Positions 40,757-47,284 of a DNA stretch of 47,284 bases are shown piece by piece. Position 1 is the first letter of the stretch. The number at the start of each line of letters is the position of its first letter. Made by a program: the position numbers and the translations under genes. Where the stretch lies: assembly GCA_900551365.1 (NCBI GenBank), contig URVZ01000006.1, positions 1-47,284 of the forward strand. Direction: 5' to 3'. The notes beneath the pieces are model-generated. The model was given only the letters and a program-made list of their open reading frames with translations, was not told the DNA's origin and made no database searches. The stretch is from an uncultured Collinsella sp. Lineage in GTDB: Bacteria > Actinomycetota > Coriobacteriia > Coriobacteriales > Coriobacteriaceae.

Positions 40757-42187
40757 CTACTTTGCCCCGTGACCCATCTCGACGACCTTGGTCAGCGATC
40801 CAAACACGCCCTCGTCAGCCACGAGCTGTGCCTCGGCACGCTGCAACTGCACGGCAACGGCGGCAGGAGCGGTGCCGCCCTCGGTCGTGCGCGCGGCGAC
40901 AATCGACGGGATATCGAGCGCCTCGGTAATGTCGCGCTCAAAGAGCGGGCTTGCCTCCTGGAACACCTCAAACGGCAGGTCCTCAAGATTGCAGCCGCGC
41001 TTCTCGCACATCAGGACCAGATGGCCCACCACGGCATGTGCCTCGCGGAACGGCAGGCCACGCTTGGCCAGGTAATCGGCAACATCGGTGGCGGCAAGGT
41101 GCCCCACGCCGCACTCGCGCGCCATGGCATCCTCGTTGACGGTCCAAGTCGAAATCATTCCGGCCATAACGGACAGGCACTGCATGAGCGTATGGGCGGT
41201 ATCGAGCGCGCCCTCCTTGTCCTCCTGCAAGTCCTTGTTATAAGCAAGCGGCAGGCCCTTCATGGTTACCAGCAGCTGCACCAGGTTGCCGTACACGCGA
41301 CCGCTCTTGCCGCGGATAAGCTCGGCAAAGTCGGGGTTCTTCTTCTGCGGCATGATGGACGAGCCAGTGGAGTACGAGTCGGAAAGCGTGATAAAGCCAA
41401 ATTCGGAGCTCGACCACAGTACGATCTCCTCGGAAAGACGCGACAGGTGCATCGCCATGACGGATCCGGCGTAATGCAGATCGAGCAGAAAATCACGGTC
41501 GGAAACGGCATCGAGCGAGTTGGGGATCACGCCCGCAAAGCCAAGTTCGGCAGCCGTCATCTGGCGATCGAGCGGATAGCTCGTACCGGCAAGCGCAGCG
41601 GCACCCAGCGGGCAGTTGTCGGCAGCATCAAAGGCGGCCTTCAAACGCGTAAAGTCGCGCGCGAACATCCAGGAATACGCCAGCAGGTGATGCGACAGCA
41701 GCACGGGCTGAGCATGTTGCATGTGCGTGTAGCCCGGCAGAATCACCTTGTCGTACTTCTTGGCCGCATCCACCAGCACATGGCGCAGCTCAAGATTGGC
41801 CTCCATGAGCTCCTTGGCCAGCGCCTTGACGCCCAGGCGCGTATCGGTCGCCACCTGGTCGTTGCGCGAACGCCCAGTATGCAAGCGCTTGCCAGCCTCG
41901 CCGATGCGACGCGTCAGCTCGCTCTCGATGGACATATGAATGTCCTCATCGTTGATGTCGAAGGTAAAGTTGCCGGCATCGATATCCTGTTCGATTCCGG
42001 TCAGGCCCTTGGCAATCGCCTGCTCGTCCTCGGCACTGATGATGCCCTGGGCGGCCAACATCTTGGCATGCGCCTTAGAGCCGGCGATATCCTGCTTATA
42101 GAGATGTTTGTCGACCGGCAGCGACGCGCCAAACTCCTGCGTGACCTCGGCCACGCCCGCCTCAAAACGACCGCCCCAAAGAGCCAT
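40757..42187 (-). CDS. argH: Argininosuccinate lyase
   Basis: A 476-aa member of the fumarase/aspartase superfamily. The signature GSSIMPQKKNPD is present (catalytic Ser in the flexible loop). LHTGRSRNDQVATD, GYTHMQHAQPVLLSHHLLAY and the N-terminal MALWGGRFEAGVAEVTQEF opening are all typical of ArgH. It splits argininosuccinate into arginine and fumarate. ATG 42187 follows AAAGGAG at 8 nt. It lies on the same strand downstream of argG with a small ORF between, so arginine synthesis is partly clustered here. Confidence 0.96.
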   Translation of the reverse strand: MALWGGRFEAGVAEVTQEFGASLPVDKHLYKQDIAGSKAHAKMLAAQGIISAEDEQAIAKGLTGIEQDIDAGNFTFDINDEDIHMSIESELTRRIGEAGKRLHTGRSRNDQVATDTRLGVKALAKELMEANLELRHVLVDAAKKYDKVILPGYTHMQHAQPVLLSHHLLAYSWMFARDFTRLKAAFDAADNCPLGAAALAGTSYPLDRQMTAAELGFAGVIPNSLDAVSDRDFLLDLHYAGSVMAMHLSRLSEEIVLWSSSEFGFITLSDSYSTGSSIMPQKKNPDFAELIRGKSGRVYGNLVQLLVTMKGLPLAYNKDLQEDKEGALDTAHTLMQCLSVMAGMISTWTVNEDAMARECGVGHLAATDVADYLAKRGLPFREAHAVVGHLVLMCEKRGCNLEDLPFEVFQEASPLFERDITEALDIPSIVAARTTEGGTAPAAVAVQLQRAEAQLVADEGVFGSLTKVVEMGHGAK

Positions 42188-42305
42188 GGAACCGTCTCCT
42201 TTCTCCAAATACCAAAACAAGCGTCCAAAGCAATGTGCCCTGTCGCTAAAGCGATTTATCAACCGCTAGTTTTACACACTCCCTGCCGCGCGCGGGGCCA
42301 TGTGG

Positions 42306-42476
42306 CTAATTTGCAAAGAAGTGACGCACCATGCACTTGGCGCCCAACGTCTCCCTCCGGATGTTGCCCTGCGAACCATCGATCCAGGCCTTCAGGCTCA
42401 TAGGAACGTCCTCGACCCTTACAGCATCGAACTCGGGCGCGAGGGCAAGCAAAGCATGCGCGATAGCATTGAACAT
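42306..42476 (-). CDS. Hypothetical 56-aa protein between argG and argH
   Basis: On the minus strand, ATG 42476 is preceded by GAGGAG 8 nt upstream. The frame starts MFNAIAHALLALAPEFDAVR, contains VEDVPMSLKAWIDG and ends CMVRHFFAN before TAG. Mixed hydrophobic and charged composition, with no membrane span. It lies between argG and argH on the same strand and may be co-transcribed with argH. No family recognised. The good binding site and ordinary amino-acid make-up favour a real gene. Confidence 0.5.
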   Translation of the reverse strand: MFNAIAHALLALAPEFDAVRVEDVPMSLKAWIDGSQGNIRRETLGAKCMVRHFFAN

Positions 42477-42526
42477 AATGGATACTCCTCATATATATAG
42501 GCACAGAGCCGCCAAATTGATAGAAG

Positions 42527-42556
42527 GAGCCCCGCCGGACAACCCCGGCGGGGCTC
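42527..42556 (-). terminator. Terminator-like hairpin after argG
   Basis: 12-bp perfect stem GAGCCCCGCCGG / CCGGCGGGGCTC with a 6-nt loop. On the minus strand it is followed by the weakly U-rich CTTCTATCAATT. It lies about 150 nt after the argG stop and 50 nt before the small ORF, so it probably separates argG from argH. Confidence 0.7.
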
Positions 42557-42709
42557 GGACTCAGCCGCAGACGCGGCATCATATATGCGGGCGGAACGTA
42601 GGGGCCACCGATGTTAAGAAGTGTCAGCAAGCATAACGAAAGGTAGGGACCCCGTGCGCCCGTTATGTATCACGCGGATGGGCCGCGCGGATACCAAGGG
42701 AAGGAGGCG

Positions 42710-43936
42710 CTAGGCCTGGGCAGCAGCAGAGCTGGGGCCCTGGACCTTTGCCCACGTCTTGAGCGACAGCGTATCGATCTCGATAAAGCCGGCGCTGGCC
42801 TTCTCGTCAAACGTGGTGTCGCGGTCGTAGGTAGCCAGGCCGTAGTCGTAGAGGCTGAAGGGACTCTTGCGGCCGACGACATGGCAGTTGCCCTTAAAGA
42901 ACTTCAGACGGACAGTGCCGGTCACGAACTTCTGGGTATCGGCCATAAAGGCGTCGAGCGCGTTCTTGAGCGGGCTGTACCACTGGCCGTTGTACACGGC
43001 GGTGGCCCAATCCTGCTCGAGCTTGATCTTGGTCTTGAGCAGGTCGCCCTCGACGCAGATGTCCTCGAGCGCCTTGTGGGCGGTGATGAGCGTCAGGGCG
43101 CCGGGAACCTCATAGCACTCGCGGCTCTTGAGGCCCACCAGACGATCCTCGACCAGGTCAAGACGGCCAAAGCCGTTGTCGCCCGAAATCTTGTTGAGGG
43201 CGATGACGATCTCGGAGAGCTTCATCTTCTTGCCGTCGACGGCGACAGGCTTGCCGGCCTCAAACTCGATCTCGGTATAGGTCGGGGTGTCAGGCGTGTC
43301 CTCGGGGTTCTTGGTCATAACCCAAGCGTCATCGAGCGGCTCATTCCAAGGGTCCTCCAGGTGACCGCACTCGATGGCGCGACCCCACAGGTTGTCGTCG
43401 ATGGAGTAGGGGTTGTCGTTGGCACCCTCGGGAACCGGCACGTTGTGGGCGTGGGCATAGGCGACCTCGTCGGGACGGCACTTCAGGTCCCACTCGCGAA
43501 CCGGGGCGATAACCTTGAGCTCGGGGTCGAGGGCCTTGACGGCGGCCTCAAAACGGACCTGATCGTTACCTTTGCCAGTGCAGCCGTGGGCGACGTAGGT
43601 CGCGCCAAACTCGTGGGCGACCTCAACAAGCTTCTTGGCAAGCAGCGGGCGAGACAGGGCGGAGAGCAGCGGATACTTATTCTCGTACATGGAGTTTGCG
43701 GCGATGGCTTTGGTCAGGAACTCATCGGAGAACTCGTCGCGCAGGTCGAGCACCTGGCAATCGAGAACGCCCAGGTCGAGCGCCTTCTGCTTCTTGGCAT
43801 CCAGTCCGGTCTCTTCCTGGCCCACGTTGCCGCAGACGCAAACGACATCGAGATTCTTCTCGTCCTGGAGCCACTTGACACATACGGATGTATCAAGACC
43901 ACCGGAATATGCGAGAACGACTTTTTCCTTGCTCAT
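42710..43936 (-). CDS. argG: Argininosuccinate synthase
   Basis: A 408-aa protein. The N-terminal P-loop-like motif AYSGGLDTSVCVKWL binds ATP. AHGCTGKGNDQVRFE and the C-terminal VGLKSRECYEVPGALTLITAHKALE are standard for ArgG. It joins citrulline and aspartate. The ATG at 43936 (GAAAGGA 7 nt upstream) is used, not the earlier in-frame ATG. A 550-nt AT-richer region upstream probably carries its regulation. Confidence 0.97.
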   Translation of the reverse strand: MSKEKVVLAYSGGLDTSVCVKWLQDEKNLDVVCVCGNVGQEETGLDAKKQKALDLGVLDCQVLDLRDEFSDEFLTKAIAANSMYENKYPLLSALSRPLLAKKLVEVAHEFGATYVAHGCTGKGNDQVRFEAAVKALDPELKVIAPVREWDLKCRPDEVAYAHAHNVPVPEGANDNPYSIDDNLWGRAIECGHLEDPWNEPLDDAWVMTKNPEDTPDTPTYTEIEFEAGKPVAVDGKKMKLSEIVIALNKISGDNGFGRLDLVEDRLVGLKSRECYEVPGALTLITAHKALEDICVEGDLLKTKIKLEQDWATAVYNGQWYSPLKNALDAFMADTQKFVTGTVRLKFFKGNCHVVGRKSPFSLYDYGLATYDRDTTFDEKASAGFIEIDTLSLKTWAKVQGPSSAAAQA

Positions 43937-44490
43937 GGCTGTTTCCTTTCGCCCTTGGTAGCTAGTTAGAACATCGGTCAGTTGCAAGTCACCTTGAGGT
44001 CAAAAACCGTGCAATATCAGGTTAAATAGCAAAAATCAGCACATACATGCCCTAGAAACATGCAGCAATGTCGTGCTAAAACCCAACGACCTCAAAATGA
44101 CTCTGTTGAGGCAATTCGCCCCATGCGGACAGAGACGATTGTTATCGTCGTCGGGAAATTGCGCGCTGGCGTCGGATGGCATTGTCTGCAGTGGTGATGA
44201 TCGTTACGAACTGCATCTGCCTCTCCTTTCACCTATCGCCGGGCGCAATTCTAATATCGTAAACGGTACCTTTTCCTCGGTAAGCGGTTGTTTTTCCGTC
44301 TCCGTTTTCGATGGTCGCTATATTACGCTAAAGTGCCCGCAGCACAAGCGACAAATTCAAATTTCTGAAAAGTTTTTTCATTACTTTGTGAAGCGTGGTG
44401 CAAATACGCACCATTCCTGCGAAAATACGCTCGACTACTAGTTGATGGTTATAACGTCTGAAACAATCTCGAAACGAAAGGCGCATTTTT
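43937..44490. other. 554-nt AT-rich divergent intergenic region between argG and a Cof hydrolase
   Basis: Much more AT-rich than its surroundings. It contains a small hairpin GGTGC / GCACC near 44400 and a split palindrome GCATG-N9-CATGC-like near 44050. A 122-codon plus-strand frame (44073-44441) has no binding site, many rare codons and no family likeness, so it was not called. Arginine-responsive operators for argG are expected here but no clear ARG box was found. Confidence 0.5.
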
Positions 44491-45318
44491 ATGCAAACTT
44501 ACGAATCGGACGCCAACATCGGCAACATTAAGATTCTCGCCGTCGATATGGACAAGACGCTGCTGACCGACGAGCGTGTGCTGCCCCAGGGTCTTGATGA
44601 GCGCCTGGACAAGCTCGCCGACGCCGGCATCGTATTCTGCCCCGCCAGCGGACGTCCCGCCCCCAAGCTCGAGGAGATGTTCGAGGGCATCAAGAACCGC
44701 CTCGCCTTTTGTCCCGACAACGGAGCGTGCGTGATCTATCGCGGCAGCTATATCTATAAGAGCACTATTGACGTGGAGCTGTATCAGCAGGTCTTGAGCC
44801 GTGCCTCGGAGGATCCGCGCGCTGTCCCCGTCCTTTGCTGCTTCGACGAGTTCTACGTGCTTGCCCGCGACCATCAATACCACGACGAGATCAGCGTCTA
44901 CTACAACACAATCAACTACGTCGACAGCTTTGATGGCATTGATTTCGAGTCCAACAAGATTTCGGTCTTCTTCCCCGGCTACGACGCCGAGCCCGCTTTC
45001 CGCGAGACCTATAGTCCCGAGTTCTCGGACAAGCTCTACGTCACCAACGCCGGGCGCGAGTGGATCGACTTTATGAACCTGGGCGTCGACAAGGGCGCCG
45101 GCGTCGCTCACCTGTGCGAGCACCTGGGCATCGATATTGCCGATGCTGCCGCCGTGGGCGACACCTACAACGACATCCCCATGCTGGAGCGCGTCGGTCA
45201 CAGCTTTATCGTGGACAATGCCGAGGAGCACATGAACGCGCATGCCAAATGGCGCATTCCGAGCAACAACGACGGGGGCGTACTGACGCTCATCGACGCT
45301 ATCTTGGCGGCCCGGTAG
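44491..45318 (+). CDS. Cof-type HAD hydrolase
   Basis: A 275-aa HAD IIB phosphatase. Motif I is LAVDMDKTLLTD, motif II FCPASGRPAP, the motif III Lys is in NLGVDKGAGVAHL and motif IV is AAVGDTYNDIPML. The cap domain lies between residues about 80 and 190. ATG 44491 follows AAAGG at 9 nt. It is distinct from the Cof protein at 27453-28316 (low similarity outside motifs). Substrate unknown. It is followed by a long palindromic element. Confidence 0.9.
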   Translation: MQTYESDANIGNIKILAVDMDKTLLTDERVLPQGLDERLDKLADAGIVFCPASGRPAPKLEEMFEGIKNRLAFCPDNGACVIYRGSYIYKSTIDVELYQQVLSRASEDPRAVPVLCCFDEFYVLARDHQYHDEISVYYNTINYVDSFDGIDFESNKISVFFPGYDAEPAFRETYSPEFSDKLYVTNAGREWIDFMNLGVDKGAGVAHLCEHLGIDIADAAAVGDTYNDIPMLERVGHSFIVDNAEEHMNAHAKWRIPSNNDGGVLTLIDAILAAR

Positions 45319-45328
45319 CCGTCCCATC

Positions 45329-45457
45329 GGGCCTGGCCGGGCGGCACAGGATAACTTTTCGCTCGGTCAGGTCCTGCGCAAGACGAAAGCCACATTAAGT
45401 GGCTTTCTTTGCGTGCGGAATCTACGAAAAGTTAACCTGTGCCGCCCGGCCAGGCCC
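45329..45457. repeat. 129-bp palindromic element with an internal terminator-like hairpin
   Basis: 33-nt arms at 45329-45361 and 45425-45457 are reverse complements with a single mismatch; they include GGCCTGGCCGGGCGGCACAG. The centre carries a second perfect 9-bp hairpin GAAAGCCAC / GTGGCTTTC (45385-45407) followed by TTT on the plus strand. It starts 11 nt after the hydrolase stop. The build resembles a small non-coding mobile palindrome or a complex end-of-gene structure. Confidence 0.75.
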
Positions 45458-45526
45458 TAGGTTTACTTGTTTGCCGCCTAGATGGCGTCTTGAGTGTCTA
45501 GATACTTAGGCTGAATTTAATTGAAC

Positions 45527-45575
45527 GAAGGGGGCTCCTTGTTGGCAAGGAGCCCCCTTCTGGTTTGGTTACTTT
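45527..45575. terminator. Strong hairpin between the Cof hydrolase and polA
   Basis: GAAGGGGGCTCCTTG pairs with CAAGGAGCCCCCTTC (15 bp, 4-nt loop, 45527-45560). On the plus strand TGGTTTGGTTACTTT follows. On the minus strand it comes 33 nt after the polA stop. Probably works for both convergent genes. Confidence 0.85.
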
Positions 45576-45593
45576 AGGGTTGTGGGCACTTCC

Positions 45594-47284
45594 CTATTTG
45601 GCGTCGGCCCAGGTTATGCCGGTGCTGGCTTCGGCGATTAGGGGGACGCGGAGGTCTACTACGTGCTCCATGACGTCGCGGACCATGGTGGTTAGGCGCT
45701 CGACTTCGTCGATGGGGCACTCAAAGTCCAGTTCGTCGTGCACTTGCAGGATCATGTGGGCGGCAAAGCCTTCCTCTTCCAGGCGGCGGCTTACGCGGGC
45801 CATCGCGATCTTGATGATGTCGGCGGCGGTTCCCTGCATGGGATGGTTCATGGCCGTGCGCTCGCCAAAGCCGCGGAGTTGCGGGTTTTTGGCCTTGAGC
45901 TCCGGAATATGACGACGGCGGCCGTACATGGTCTCGGCGTAGCCCGTCTGCTTGGCGCGTGCCACCACGTTGTCGAGGAACGTGCGCACGCCCGGGTAGG
46001 CCTCGTAGTAGCGGTCGATCATGTCGCGTGCCTCGGCCATCGAGATATGCAGCGACTGCGACAGGCCGTAGGCCTGCTGGCCATACACGATGCCAAAGTT
46101 CACGGCCTTGGCGCGACTGCGCAAGTCGGGCGTTACCTCGGACACCGGCACACCAAACACGCGCGCCGCCGTCTCGGCATGGAAGTCCTCGCCCTCGTTA
46201 AAGGCGCGCACCAAGTGCTCGTCACCCGAGAGATGCGCCAGCAGACGCAGCTCGATCTGCGAGTAGTCCACCGCCAAAAAGACGCTTCCCTCGCCTGCCG
46301 AAAACGCCGTCTTGACGGTACGACCCAGCTCCGAGCGCGTCGGGATGTTCTGCAGGTTCGGGTCGCTCGAGGACAGACGCCCCGTTGCTGTGATGGTCTG
46401 GTTGTACGTAGTGTGCACACGACCGTCACCACGGCGTAGCGGGCCCAGCGTGTCCAGATAGGTGGACTTGATTTTGGACTTCTCACGCCAGTCTAAGATC
46501 AAACGAACAATCTCGTGGTCACGGGCAAGATCACTCAGTACCTTGGCATTGGTCGAATAGTAACCGCGCTTGGTCTTTTTGAGGCCCTTGGTCGGAAGCC
46601 CCATCACATCAAAGAGCACATGCGACAGCTGCATGGGACTGCCAATATTAAAGGTCTCGTCACCCGCCAGGTCACGAATGCTGCGCTCGACCTCGGCAAT
46701 CTGAGTCGCCAGGCCCTCGGACAGACTATGCAGACGGTCGGGGTCTACGAGCATGCCCGCGCGCTCCATCTTGGCAAGCACCGGCACAAGCGGCATCTCG
46801 ATGCCGTCGAACACGTTGGTGGCGTTCTCACGGGCCATGCGGTCGCGCAGCGGTGCGACCAGCGCCAGCGTTAAGGCCGCCGTGCGAGCGGCGGGCGCGG
46901 GGGCGTCCTCGCCGGCACCCTCTGCACCGCGCGCCGCAGGCAGCGCCATCTGCAGATAGGTATCGGCCAGATACGCCTCATCGAACTCGGAGCGGTCGGA
47001 ATCCAGCAGGTAGGCGGCAACCACGGTATCGAAGATGCGCGTGGAATCGACTGCCAGCGGATCCATAAGCTCGGGCTCAGAGGAATCGATAGGCGAAAGC
47101 TCGTGCAGCAGCGCCTTCATGTCCGGGCTCGCCACGCGGCCCTCCATAAACAGGCGCGCGAGCACACCAGCGATCACGCCGTGGGCAAAATTGAAGCCCT
47201 CGACAGCGGCAGGCATGCCGTCATCGGCTTCCTCGAGCGCGAACAGGCCCTTGGACGTCGCCAACCACAGCGTGCGCGTCAGTC
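45594..47284 (-). CDS. polA: DNA polymerase I, C-terminal part (gene runs off the window)
   Basis: 563 codons are visible; the 5' end with the 5'-nuclease domain lies beyond the window. Family A motifs are clear: motif A DYSQIELRLLAHLSGDE, the O-helix motif RAKAVNFGIVYGQQAYG and motif C LQVHDELDFE. TATGRLSSSDPNLQNIPTR precedes motif A. The region before the polymerase domain (FDTVVAAYLLDSDRSEFDEAYLA) fits an exonuclease-like fold but the classical catalytic acidic set is not obvious, as in many actinobacterial enzymes with inactive proofreading. Confidence 0.97.
   Translation of the reverse strand, partial: LTRTLWLATSKGLFALEEADDGMPAAVEGFNFAHGVIAGVLARLFMEGRVASPDMKALLHELSPIDSSEPELMDPLAVDSTRIFDTVVAAYLLDSDRSEFDEAYLADTYLQMALPAARGAEGAGEDAPAPAARTAALTLALVAPLRDRMARENATNVFDGIEMPLVPVLAKMERAGMLVDPDRLHSLSEGLATQIAEVERSIRDLAGDETFNIGSPMQLSHVLFDVMGLPTKGLKKTKRGYYSTNAKVLSDLARDHEIVRLILDWREKSKIKSTYLDTLGPLRRGDGRVHTTYNQTITATGRLSSSDPNLQNIPTRSELGRTVKTAFSAGEGSVFLAVDYSQIELRLLAHLSGDEHLVRAFNEGEDFHAETAARVFGVPVSEVTPDLRSRAKAVNFGIVYGQQAYGLSQSLHISMAEARDMIDRYYEAYPGVRTFLDNVVARAKQTGYAETMYGRRRHIPELKAKNPQLRGFGERTAMNHPMQGTAADIIKIAMARVSRRLEEEGFAAHMILQVHDELDFECPIDEVERLTTMVRDVMEHVVDLRVPLIAEASTGITWADAK

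Noticed and set aside
44073..44441. A 122-codon plus-strand frame upstream of the Cof hydrolase
   Set aside because: No binding site, composition unlike neighbouring genes and no recognisable fold; probably part of a long control region.

Overview
The window looks like part of a high-GC, strictly anaerobic, gut-type actinobacterium of the class Coriobacteriia, most likely Collinsella. This is inferred from gene content and style (double-cubane-cluster reductases, an orphan-type selenium gene set, membrane-anchored XRE regulators, dense intergenic palindromes) and not from a database match. No prophage, insertion sequence or CRISPR array is visible.

Layout. 1-1594: two tRNA genes (Gly, Pro) with their own consensus promoter, then brnQ. 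1671-8406 (minus strand): one long selenium/redox operon. In transcription order it holds two double-cubane-cluster reductase-like proteins, their ATP-dependent activase, selD, yedF, a DUF3343 gene and a class V cysteine desulfurase. selD is itself a selenoprotein gene, with an in-frame TGA at codon 17 at the catalytic Cys position, so ordinary ORF callers truncate it. 8838-14254 (minus strand): molybdenum genes modA, modB (with an unusual exported N-terminal domain), modC, then mogA and moeA. Selenium and molybdenum genes side by side suggest supply of Se/Mo enzymes encoded elsewhere.

14465-25491 is mostly housekeeping: a CLC-type anion transporter, a lipid kinase, a small GGQ release-factor-like protein, xpt, an MFS exporter, metY, a C_GCAxxG_C_C protein, a YigZ protein, RNase P RNA, rpsA and a HAD hydrolase. 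25579-37677 is more plastic: a truncated DeoR regulator, trpS, a Cof hydrolase, an MGMT-like protein, a frameshifted membrane protein, a Mef-like exporter preceded by a macrolide-type leader peptide, an SPFH/ribbon-helix-helix pair, and a cluster of membrane-anchored XRE regulators that includes a 416-bp duplication and a broken chimera. 37754-47284 returns to metabolism: a CyuA-like cysteine desulfidase, rpiB, ndk, argH, argG, another Cof hydrolase and the 3' part of polA.

The most interesting items are the Sec-containing SelD inside a reductase operon; a structured repeat with covarying stems placed directly after minus-strand stop codons; the MLASMRIWL leader before the Mef-like pump; a candidate small RNA with an all-pyrimidine loop; and palindromic operator-like sites before modA and the SPFH gene. 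All functions come from reading motifs by eye; no searches were run.
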